The notes below the pieces were generated by a model. It had not been told where the DNA came from. It searched no databases and saw only the letters and a list, made by a program, of their open reading frames with translations. This document shows positions 21,297-27,751 of a stretch of 28,117 nt of DNA, in pieces. The translations under genes were made by a program, and so were the position numbers. Numbering within the stretch: the stretch's first letter is position 1; the number at the start of each line of letters is the position of its first letter. This DNA is from JBDNIO01 sp041688215 (GTDB taxonomy: Bacteria > Pseudomonadota > Gammaproteobacteria > Nevskiales > Salinisphaeraceae), in the NCBI GenBank assembly GCA_041688215.1, contig JBDNIO010000237.1, positions 1 to 28,117 on the forward strand, written 5' to 3'.

Positions 21297-22241
21297 ATGG
21301 CAGATGATGATTTACGCTTGGCACTCACCGAGATCGCCGGCCCCTGCCGCAGCCACCTGACCCGCGAATTACGCCCGCTGACCGACGCGCTGAAAGACAC
21401 TTACAAAGATTCCCTGCTGGCCATCGTGTTCTATGGTTCCTGTTTGCGCACCGGCGATGTCTACAACGGCCTTAACGATTTTTACGTAATCGTGGACGGG
21501 TACCGCCGCGCGCACGGCCATGTCATAAGCGCAGCGTTTAACCACCTGATTCCAACCAACGTGTATTACCTGGAACGCGCCACGGAACAGGCGACGCTGC
21601 GCGCGAAATACGCGGTGCTAAGCCTGGATCAACTCGAAGAAGGCGCCACACACTGGTTTCAGTCCAGCGTATGGGGGCGTTTCGCGCAACCGCTGGCAAT
21701 TATCCATGTTGCCAGCGATTCCATGGCGCTGCGTGTGCGCGCCGCTTGTGGTCAGGCGGTGATCACCTTGCTGCAACGTGCACTGCCCATGTTGCCGGCA
21801 CAACTGGATAGCGCCGGCGCGTTTTCGCAGACCCTGGGCTTGAGTTACAGCACGGAGCTGCGTGTGGAAAGCAAGACGCGAGGCGCGGATTTGATTGCAG
21901 AAAACGCCGACGAATATCACCGGCGCTGGCTGCTCGTACTGCCGCACCTGGCGTTTTCGTACTGCGCGCACGGCGATGTCATTACCTTTGATATTCCAAA
22001 AAATACTCGACGTATCGCCGCAATTGCCTGGCCTTTACGCCGGTTTCAAGGCAAGAGCCTGTCGGTGCTGCGGCTGGTCAAGGCCTGCTTTACCTTCAGC
22101 GGCGCGATTGACTATGCGGCGTGGAAACTGGAACGCCATACCGGCGAGAAGATTAACGTAACGCCGCGCTTACGGCGTTTCCCGCTTATCTTCGGCTGGC
22201 CCGTGCTGTGGCGATTGTTCCGGCGCAAGGTTGTGCGCTGA
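21297..22241 (+). CDS. Nucleotidyltransferase-fold protein, candidate sphingolipid headgroup cytidylyltransferase
   Basis: 314 aa from ATG 21297 (a TTG at 21282 would add five residues). YGSCLRTG at 46-53 followed by NDFYVIVD at 60-67 gives the GS...DxD-like pattern of the DNA polymerase beta/TAMM41 (phosphatidate cytidylyltransferase-like) nucleotidyltransferases; the second metal residue would be Asp67. The rest is mostly helical with a basic end (WRLFRRKVVR) that may touch the membrane. With a lipid kinase upstream, a reasonable inference is that it activates phosphorylated ceramide with a nucleotide or a headgroup donor; Caulobacter cpgA/cpgC products are the comparison to make, but I cannot map the letter. 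The 3' end overlaps the convergent membrane-protein gene by 72 bp. No close family name recalled with certainty. Confidence 0.65.
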   Translation: MADDDLRLALTEIAGPCRSHLTRELRPLTDALKDTYKDSLLAIVFYGSCLRTGDVYNGLNDFYVIVDGYRRAHGHVISAAFNHLIPTNVYYLERATEQATLRAKYAVLSLDQLEEGATHWFQSSVWGRFAQPLAIIHVASDSMALRVRAACGQAVITLLQRALPMLPAQLDSAGAFSQTLGLSYSTELRVESKTRGADLIAENADEYHRRWLLVLPHLAFSYCAHGDVITFDIPKNTRRIAAIAWPLRRFQGKSLSVLRLVKACFTFSGAIDYAAWKLERHTGEKINVTPRLRRFPLIFGWPVLWRLFRRKVVR

Positions 22242-22643
22242 TTTCTGTCGGGAACTTATCAGTCTAAACCCCTGGTGCAGGCCGCCGGCCCATGCGCTGA
22301 TCACAAACAAAAGCAGGATGCCGGGCACGCCACGAGCGCAAACAAAATACGCGATTAACCCGCCGACCCAGAACCGGGCAACGGCGTCGATCATGCCCAG
22401 CCACCAGGTAGGACGCAGCAAACGCGCAAGCGCCCAGACCACCCCCAGGGTGCCGAACATACTCACAAACAACAGCCCGAAATCAGACAGCGCCTGCGGC
22501 CCGCTTGGCCCGCCAAACCAGGCATTGATGTTCAGCATCAGTTCCAGAAGACGCGTGGCAACCGGCGGAAACACCAACAGACCGGTAACGATTAAATCAC
22601 CGGCCGCCCAGAAGCGAATCAGATTTTCTCGAGTAATCGTCAT
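22170..22643 (-). CDS. Small four-span membrane protein, function unknown
   Basis: 157 aa. ATG at 22643 with AGGA six bases upstream fixes the start; a TTG at 22661 would place the ribosome-binding site inside the gene. Hydrophobic segments at about 8-30 (AAGDLIVTGLLVFPPVATRL), 52-73 (FGLLFVSMFGTLGVVWALAR), 80-100 and 104-122 (GILLLFVISAWAGGL), with a polar C-terminal tail rich in Ser, Gln and Glu. I do not recognise the family. The gene is on the opposite strand to the surrounding lipid genes and shares its last 72 bp with the end of the nucleotidyltransferase gene. The overlap covers only the polar tail. A headgroup or transport accessory role would be guesswork. Confidence 0.65.
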   Translation of the reverse strand: MTITRENLIRFWAAGDLIVTGLLVFPPVATRLLELMLNINAWFGGPSGPQALSDFGLLFVSMFGTLGVVWALARLLRPTWWLGMIDAVARFWVGGLIAYFVCARGVPGILLLFVISAWAGGLHQGFRLISSRQKSAHNLAPEQSPQHGPAEDKRETP

Positions 22644-22651
22644 AGGTCGTC

Positions 22652-22896
22652 CTAACGGCAAATATCGCCACCTGTGGCCACAAATTCCTGCGCTTTTTCC
22701 GCCATGCCTTCGGCCAGCGCGTCGTCGGGTGAAGCTATGCCTTTCTGCGCTGCGAACTCACGCACTTCCTGGCTAATCTTCATGGAACAGAATTTGGGCC
22801 CGCACATGGAACAGAAATGCGGAAATTGGGACACGGTCGGGTAACGTCGGCCGCAAGCTGGGCGGATGCGAATAATTCCTTGGGTATGGCGCTCAT
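22652..22896 (-). pseudogene. thiC: thiC remnant: start and end of phosphomethylpyrimidine synthase joined by an internal deletion
   Basis: ATG at 22896 opens MSAIPKELFASAQLAADVTR, the characteristic ThiC N-terminus. About 25 codons later, in another frame, the sequence from 22834 reads HFCSMCGPKFCSMKISQEVR, the ThiC [4Fe-4S] motif CxxCx4C, continuing through EGMAEKAQEF to a stop at 22652, the normal ThiC end. ThiC is about 600 or more residues, so some 500 or more internal residues are missing and the joint is out of frame; the N-terminal frame stops at TGA soon after the joint. The fragment cannot make HMP-P. No TPP riboswitch motif was found upstream. It begins 9 bp after the membrane-protein ATG and lies about 1.8 kb from the Nudix gene, on the same strand. 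Confidence 0.88.
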
Positions 22897-22978
22897 GGAC
22901 AGTTCCGTTTCAATGCGATGGGCGGACAACATTAAAACATGCCTGAGCGGTTGTGCGCAGCGACAGCTGGCCTGAAAG

Positions 22979-23086
22979 TTACACATCGTTCGGAATGGCG
23001 CGGTTGACTCGCATGTCCAGGAGGGCATTTTCTACGTCCCCTTCCTGCGTATTTAGTCCGATGCAACGCATCTGGATTCCAAGCAT
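22979..23086 (-). CDS. Possible 35-residue small protein with a strong ribosome-binding site
   Basis: ATG at 23086 is preceded by a run of six G four bases upstream. The reading frame gives 35 codons (begins MLGIQMRCIGLNTQEGDV, ends NRAIPNDV) and TAA. It is not recognised. It ends about 80 bp before the thiC remnant and starts 33 bp from the divergent acyltransferase. It could be a leader peptide, a remnant of a longer gene, or chance; the amino-acid mix looks protein-like but this is weak evidence. Confidence 0.3.
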   Translation of the reverse strand: MLGIQMRCIGLNTQEGDVENALLDMRVNRAIPNDV

Positions 23087-23119
23087 AATACCCCCCGCAA
23101 ATAAACTTCGAACGCGGCA

Positions 23120-23842
23120 ATGACGCAGCCACATTCTGACAATCCGAAATCAAGCACGCGCAAGGCGCTGAACTGGAAGCAGCGGCTATTGTTGCCACCG
23201 GCGGTATGGCTGGTGACCGTGTTCACCTGGTTTGTGCGCCTGACCTGCCGCGTTACGGTAGTTCAGGGCCGCGAGCAAATTGATTTAGCGCAGGCGCGTG
23301 GCGGGGTGATGATTCCCTGCGGCTGGCACCAGCGGCTATTGATCAGCGGTATCTTTCTCGCCAAAACGCTGCCACGAGGCATGCGCGCGGGCTTTTTGAT
23401 CAGCCCTTCGCGGGAAGGTGAATTCATCTCGCGGGTAGCCCGCAATCATGGCACGACACCGGTACGCGGTTCGCCCAGCCACGGCGGCGGTACACAGGCT
23501 TACGCAACCACACTGGACAGTATGCAAAAAGGCGTGTCGCCAATGATGTTTGGCGATGGGCCACGCGGGCCGGCAAGGGTGTTTAAACGCGGCGCGGTGG
23601 TGCTGGCACAACGCAGCGGCCAACCCATGATGCCGATCGGCATTGCGCTCAACCGCTACTGGCAAATCAAAAGCTGGGACCAGACTTTGATTCCAAAACC
23701 CTTTGCGCATTTTACCGTGGTCGTGGGCGAGCTCTGGTATGTGCCCAAGGTGGTATCGCCTGAGGAAATCGACCGAATCGCCAAACGGCTCGGCGACCAG
23801 ATCGACGCGCTTACCGCCACCGCTGAAGCTGCATTAAAGTAA
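23120..23842 (+). CDS. DUF374-type lysophospholipid acyltransferase-like protein
   Basis: 240 aa, DUF374 group of the LPLAT superfamily. One membrane anchor at about 22-40 (LLLPPAVWLVTVFTWFV), WHQRLL at 69-74 in place of the HX4D motif, SPSREGEFISRVA at 95-107, GSPSHGGG at 117-124 and FGDGPRGPARVFKRG at 144-158, in the family order. Function is uncertain; family members are suspected of acylating lipid or Kdo-lipid substrates. It is followed 13 bp later by the phosphopantetheinyl transferase on the same strand. Location in the ceramide neighbourhood suggests sphingolipid or lipid A O-acylation (inference). No Shine-Dalgarno is visible at the ATG. Confidence 0.78.
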   Translation: MTQPHSDNPKSSTRKALNWKQRLLLPPAVWLVTVFTWFVRLTCRVTVVQGREQIDLAQARGGVMIPCGWHQRLLISGIFLAKTLPRGMRAGFLISPSREGEFISRVARNHGTTPVRGSPSHGGGTQAYATTLDSMQKGVSPMMFGDGPRGPARVFKRGAVVLAQRSGQPMMPIGIALNRYWQIKSWDQTLIPKPFAHFTVVVGELWYVPKVVSPEEIDRIAKRLGDQIDALTATAEAALK

Positions 23843-23855
23843 TGGCCCAAAAGTA

Positions 23856-24500
23856 ATGTCCCACCCACGCGTACTCATCGCGTTCGCGCAAGCCGTGGGG
23901 GATGCGGAACTTGATGAATTCGCTGACCATTGGCCAACCGCTTTGGCAGCGCGTTTACGCGGTATGCGTGCCGCCTCGGCGCGTGCGCATTCAATGACGG
24001 GCTATCGCCTGCTGGAACTCGGCCTGGGTCTGGTTAATGCCGAAGGCGCCCGTCTTGCCGCCCTGAAAGCTGACAGCAACGGCCGCCCGGTTTTGCCCGA
24101 TGGGCCGGATTTCAATATCTCGCACAGCCGCGGACTGGTGGGCTGCGCGATTGGCGTCGGTTGCCGAGTAGGCTTTGATATTGAGCGCATCCGCCAAATC
24201 AACACCCAGCGCCTGATGCGCTTTTTAAGCCCAGAAGAAGCCACCACCAGCGCCCGCAACCCGGAGGTTTTCTTCAGCGCCTGGGCTGCGCGCGAGGCTA
24301 GCGTCAAGGCCGGTGGCAAAGTCGGCCTGGCGCGTATTTCGCGGGTGGAAATCGACGACGGAGTCAGCCGTATCGACGGCGAAGCCTGGCATCTGACCTA
24401 TCCCGTGCTGGCGTCGGAATACGCGGCTTGCCTGGCCTGCGGCCAGGCCGATGTCGAAATTCAAATTCAGGACTTCAGTGCGTCTCTTAGGGATTGCTGA
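23856..24500 (+). CDS. 4'-phosphopantetheinyl transferase (Sfp type)
   Basis: 214 aa, single-gene pseudo-dimer like Sfp/AcpT. FNISHSRG at 86-93, VGFDIERI at 105-112 (metal-binding Asp108 and Glu110), FFSAWAAREASVKAGG at 139-154 with Glu147 and Lys151, the WxxKExxxK motif with Arg in place of the first Lys. It transfers 4'-phosphopantetheine from CoA to a serine on an apo carrier protein; Ser39 of the ACP at 12286-12528 is the obvious client, so it probably licenses the sphingolipid acyl carrier. ATG at 23856, 13 bp after the acyltransferase stop. The final codons (IRDC-type end, TGA at 24498-24500) lie in the left end of the inverted-ended element that follows, so the native C-terminus may have been altered. 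Confidence 0.85.
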   Translation: MSHPRVLIAFAQAVGDAELDEFADHWPTALAARLRGMRAASARAHSMTGYRLLELGLGLVNAEGARLAALKADSNGRPVLPDGPDFNISHSRGLVGCAIGVGCRVGFDIERIRQINTQRLMRFLSPEEATTSARNPEVFFSAWAAREASVKAGGKVGLARISRVEIDDGVSRIDGEAWHLTYPVLASEYAACLACGQADVEIQIQDFSASLRDC

Positions 24501-24544
24501 AAAAGTCCATCCTTGGACCCCAGTTATATATTTAAGGCATGGAC

Positions 24545-24580
24545 GCAACACAAAAACGTGGTTTTTGAGTTGCTTCATTT
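24545..24580 (+). terminator. Possible terminator hairpin after the PPTase gene
   Basis: GCAAC-A-CAAAAAC (24545-24557), loop GTG, GTTTTTG-A-GTTGC (24561-24573) make a perfect 12-bp stem with one A-A mismatch, then TTCATTTT. The stem is A/T-rich and the T-run interrupted, so efficiency is doubtful. Confidence 0.4.
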
Positions 24581-24643
24581 TCAAGCACTTACCGTGCTCA
24601 CCTAGTAAGACTTAAAAAGGGTTGGCACATCCCTGTACCAAGC

Positions 24644-24680
24644 GGAAACTGCTAAAAAACTGCGTTTTTCAGCAGTTTCC
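24644..24680. repeat. Inverted repeat across the Nudix stop codon
   Basis: GGAAACTGCT (24644-24653) and AGCAGTTTCC (24671-24680) form a 10-bp perfect stem, extended by A5/T5 after a bulge. It covers the last eight codons and stop of the Nudix gene; it could stabilise or end transcripts, but no clear T-tract follows on either strand. Confidence 0.6.
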
Positions 24681-25191
24681 TAATAAAATAAAGTCCAGCA
24701 TAAACTTTGTGATCAATCAACCGGCCTTCGTCCGCACGCGCAGCCAGCCAGTCTGATATTTCACGTAAAGGCACACGTCGCACGGTGATATTTTCGCCGT
24801 CTATCCCGCCGCCCTCGCCCACCTGCTGCAGATCAAATGCGCGCACCATGGTGACGATTTCCGAGGTCATGCCCGGCGAAGACGGCCCCTGATAAATACG
24901 CTCGACCCGCGCCGCGCGGTAGCCGGTTTCTTCCACCAGTTCGCGTGCCGCAGCCTGATCCGGGGTTTCCTTTGTGCGCCCGGCTTCGTCGCCGATGATA
25001 CCGGCAGGCAGCTCGATTACAGTCACGCCTACAGGCGCACGAAATTGTTCGACCAGCAGCAGCTCATCCTCCGGCGTAATCGCCAGAATATGCACCGCGC
25101 CGCTTGCGGTAACGCGTTGCACATATTCCCAACGGCCCTTTTTGACCAGGCGCAGGAATTTGCCCTGATGCAGTATTTCGGTATTTGCCAT
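24652..25191 (-). CDS. nudF: Nudix hydrolase, ADP-ribose pyrophosphatase type
   Basis: 179 aa. Upstream of the Nudix helix is ELPAGIIGDEAGR at 60-72, and the helix is AARELVEETGY at 81-91 (REx2EExG), the metal-binding core of GX5EX7REUXEEXGU; LPAG before the box and QGPSSPGMTSE after it are typical of NudF/ADP-ribose pyrophosphatases, which split ADP-ribose to AMP and ribose-5-phosphate. ATG at 25191. The last residues KLLKNAVF are encoded by the inverted-ended element and may be non-native. In Pseudomonas-like genomes, as I remember, a gene of this type lies near thiC and tolC, which fits the thiC remnant to its left. Housekeeping rather than ceramide-related. Confidence 0.82.
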   Translation of the reverse strand: MANTEILHQGKFLRLVKKGRWEYVQRVTASGAVHILAITPEDELLLVEQFRAPVGVTVIELPAGIIGDEAGRTKETPDQAAARELVEETGYRAARVERIYQGPSSPGMTSEIVTMVRAFDLQQVGEGGGIDGENITVRRVPLREISDWLAARADEGRLIDHKVYAGLYFIRKLLKNAVF

Positions 25192-25299
25192 GGCGTATCT
25201 GGTTACGAAAGGATGCGCCCATGCTAGTCCGGGTTCGGCGCCGAAAAAAGTGTTGGTTGTTTTAACGGAGACACAATCTCACCCGCTTATGGTTATGAA

Positions 25300-25390
25300 C
25301 ACAGAGGCGCCCCGAGGCGCACAGAGAGCCTGGCAGAAGGTTTGGCTCGTCATAAACTCTTTCCTCTGTGCGCCCATGTGCGCCTCTGTG
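25300..25390. repeat. Intergenic nested palindrome (ACAGAGGCGC type)
   Basis: Outer arms CACAGAGGCGC (25300-25310) and GCGCCTCTGTG (25380-25390); inner arms GCGCACAGAG (25317-25326) and CTCTGTGCGC (25364-25373). It occupies most of the 231-bp interval between the LpxH-like and Nudix genes; a repeat type seen in many environmental proteobacteria. One copy in this window. Confidence 0.7.
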
Positions 25391-25422
25391 GTTTTGAAAA
25401 AAGGCGATTAAAGCAGGTGTAC

Positions 25423-26244
25423 TCAGGCGACGCTGCTTTGCGGATAAATCTGCGTAACTTTGCTGGTGCGCTCGACTTCAGCCCAGTGAATGATCTCGAT
25501 AATGCCATCAAAATTCTCGGCCAGGGCGGTACAGGACTCCACCCAGTCGCCGGAGTTGTAGTAGGTCACGCCGTCCAGGTCCTTTTGCTCGGCGTGGTGG
25601 ATATGGCCACAGACTACGCCGTCGAAGCCACGCCGGCGCGCTTCGTGCGCCACTGCCTTTTCGAATTCGGAGATAAAATTCACCGCCGATTTCACCTTGT
25701 GCTTGGCATAGGCCGATAGCGACCAGTAAGGATAACCCAAGCGTGCCCGCGCGAAATTCACATAGCGGTTGGCGCGCAGCAGGGTGGTGTAGGCCACATC
25801 GCCGATCACCGCCACCCACTTGTGATAACGGGTGACCACATCAAACAAATCGCCGTGGATTACGAACAGTTTGCGGCCATCGGCAGTCTCGTGCACGGCA
25901 TCGTTGACCACATGGATATTGCCCATGCCCAGCTCGTAGTCCACAAACTTGCGCAGGAAGTCGTCGTGATTCCCGGTTACGTAGTAAACCTGCGTGCCGC
26001 GCTTGGATTTGGTGAGTATCTTGCGAATTACATTGGTGTGTTCCTGCGGCCAGTAGAAGCTGCTTTTCAGGCGCCAGCCGTCGATGATGTCACCCACCAG
26101 ATACAGCTTTTCGTACTGGTTGTATTTCAGAAACTCGGTTAGCCGTTCGGCCTGACAACCGGCCGTGCCCAAATGCACATCTGAAATCCAGAGCGTGCGG
26201 TATTTGCTATTTTGCCGGGTCGTGTTCTGTCTTTCCTCTTGCAT
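25423..26244 (-). CDS. LpxH-like metallophosphatase (UDP-2,3-diacylglucosamine diphosphatase family)
   Basis: 273 aa, calcineurin-like fold. Metal and active-site blocks in order: WISDVHLG at 19-26, VGDIIDGW at 50-57, TGNHDD at 90-95, VIHGDLFD at 128-135 and CGHIHHAE near 209-216. These match the LpxH/LpxH2-like family, in which LpxH makes lipid X for lipid A. The insert region ANRYVNFARARLGYPYW could cap a lipid substrate. Family members are often second copies of uncertain role, so true LpxH activity is not assured. ATG at 26244 with GAGAGA about seven bases upstream gives a good ribosome-binding site. Divergent from purD. Relation to the ceramide genes is unproven, although a lipid-phosphate phosphatase would not be out of place. 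Confidence 0.78.
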   Translation of the reverse strand: MQEERQNTTRQNSKYRTLWISDVHLGTAGCQAERLTEFLKYNQYEKLYLVGDIIDGWRLKSSFYWPQEHTNVIRKILTKSKRGTQVYYVTGNHDDFLRKFVDYELGMGNIHVVNDAVHETADGRKLFVIHGDLFDVVTRYHKWVAVIGDVAYTTLLRANRYVNFARARLGYPYWSLSAYAKHKVKSAVNFISEFEKAVAHEARRRGFDGVVCGHIHHAEQKDLDGVTYYNSGDWVESCTALAENFDGIIEIIHWAEVERTSKVTQIYPQSSVA

Positions 26245-26422
26245 GTTTATTTCTCTCTTTTATGTTTCGGGGAAATTCTAGAACCTGCGAATAGCCGCAA
26301 TATGACGAATTGGTTGCAGTTTTATTACATCAACAGGGATTTCAAGCTGATCAAAAATCTCAATACTGCTAACATTCGCGCCTTTTACAGCCACCACTAA
26401 TGGCTTGTGGGCACTACAAAAT

Positions 26423-27712
26423 ATGCAAAAGATTAAAGTTCTGATTGTGGGCGGCGGCGGACGCGAACACGCCCTGGCCTGGAAAACGGCGCAGTCTGCA
26501 CAAGTCGAAGAAGTGCTGGTGGCACCCGGCAATGCGGGCACGCATCTGGAGCCCGGCGTACGTAATGTGGACATAGCCGCGGACGATGTTGAGGGCCTGC
26601 TCAGCCTGGCCAAACAAGAGCAAATCGGGTTGACGATTGTTGGTCCAGAGGTCGCACTCGGCGCCGGTATTGTTGACCGCGTTACGGAGGCCGGGCTTGC
26701 CTGTTTCGGCCCGACCCGGGCCGCCGCCGAACTGGAAACGAGCAAGGCCTTTTGCAAGAATTTTCTGGCTCGGCATAACATCCCCACTGCCGCCTATGGC
26801 GTGTTCGAAGACGTGGACGCAGCCGTGGCCTACATCCGGGAACAGGGCGCGCCGATTGTGGTCAAGGCCGACGGTCTCGCCGCGGGCAAGGGCGTGATTC
26901 TGGCGCAAAGCGAAGAACAGGCCATCGCCGCCGTACGCAACATGCTCGCCGGTAACAGTTTCGGTGCCGCGGGCCGGCGTGTGGTTATAGAAGAATTTCT
27001 GCAAGGCGAAGAAGCCAGCTTTATCGTTATGGCCGACGGCGAAAACGCCCTCGCTCTTGCCAGCTCGCAGGACCACAAGGCTGCGCTGGACGGCGATCTG
27101 GGCCCCAACACCGGCGGCATGGGCGCGTATTCTCCGGCGCCGGTGGTCAGCGCGGAGGTTGCCGAGCGCGTGATGCAAAGCGTTATCAAACCCACCATCG
27201 ATGCCATGGCCCGGGAAGGCCGCCGCTTCACCGGATTCCTGTACGCCGGAATCATGGTTACACCTGCCGGTGAAACCAAAGTGCTGGAATTCAACGTACG
27301 TATGGGCGATCCCGAAACTCAGCCCATTATGCTGCGCCTGCAATCCGATCTGGTCGCACTTGTGCAGGCCGCCCTGGCGGGCAAGCTCGGCGAGACGCAA
27401 GCCGATTGGGACCCGCGCGCCGCACTCGGCGTGGTGATGGCGGCCGGGGGCTACCCCGAGGCCTATGCCCAGGGCGACTCCATTACCGGGCTCGACCTTT
27501 ACGAACCTGACGGCACCAAGGTATTCCACGCAGGCACTGCCATGCGGGACACAGATGTTGTAACCGCAGGTGGGCGGGTTTTATGCGTGTGTGCGCTCGG
27601 AGACACCGTCGCGCAGGCGCAGGAAAAAGCTTACCAGCGGGTGGGTGACATCAATTGGCCAAACGTGCATTATCGGCATGACATCGGCTATCGTGCGATA
27701 AGTCGGAGATAA
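26423..27712 (+). CDS. purD: Phosphoribosylamine-glycine ligase (GARS)
   Basis: 429 aa from the ATG at 26423 (MQKIKVLIVGGGGREHALAW); a TTG at 26405 would add six unmatched residues. It joins glycine to phosphoribosylamine with ATP in purine synthesis. GGGGREHAL at 10-18, LAVAPGNAGT-type AVAPGNAGT region, then the ATP-grasp core: VVKADGLAAGKGVI, VIEEFLQGEEASFIVMADG, QDHKAALDGDLGPNTGGMGAYSPAP and EFNVRMGDPETQPIMLRL, all standard PurD blocks. Length is normal. Usually near purH in gammaproteobacteria; purH is not in this window. The gene behind it starts 18-39 bp later and could be cotranscribed. Confidence 0.95.
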   Translation: MQKIKVLIVGGGGREHALAWKTAQSAQVEEVLVAPGNAGTHLEPGVRNVDIAADDVEGLLSLAKQEQIGLTIVGPEVALGAGIVDRVTEAGLACFGPTRAAAELETSKAFCKNFLARHNIPTAAYGVFEDVDAAVAYIREQGAPIVVKADGLAAGKGVILAQSEEQAIAAVRNMLAGNSFGAAGRRVVIEEFLQGEEASFIVMADGENALALASSQDHKAALDGDLGPNTGGMGAYSPAPVVSAEVAERVMQSVIKPTIDAMAREGRRFTGFLYAGIMVTPAGETKVLEFNVRMGDPETQPIMLRLQSDLVALVQAALAGKLGETQADWDPRAALGVVMAAGGYPEAYAQGDSITGLDLYEPDGTKVFHAGTAMRDTDVVTAGGRVLCVCALGDTVAQAQEKAYQRVGDINWPNVHYRHDIGYRAISRR

Positions 27713-27751
27713 GTCGGGGGGCTAAAACACATGAACAAAGGAATGATTAAC

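Larger units (their letters stand above)
24487..24684. mobile_element. Small inverted-ended element (MITE-like) between PPTase and Nudix genes
   Basis: The left end TTAGGGATTGCTGAAAAA (24488-24505) and, on the minus strand, the right end TTAGGAAACTGCTGAAAAA (24666-24684) share TTAGG and TGCTGAAAAA. No gene inside. The ends supply the stop of the PPTase and the last codons of the Nudix gene. Length about 197 bp and no transposase: MITE-like or an IS remnant; no clear target duplication. Confidence 0.4.

Noticed and set aside
22897..23119. A TPP riboswitch upstream of the thiC remnant
   Set aside because: Neither the CUGAGA nor the ACCUGAUCUGGAUAAUGCC-type conserved segments could be found on the minus strand.
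26414..27529. A 371-codon open frame antisense to purD
   Set aside because: It mirrors purD codon bias, has no recognisable domain or ribosome-binding site, and purD is unambiguous.
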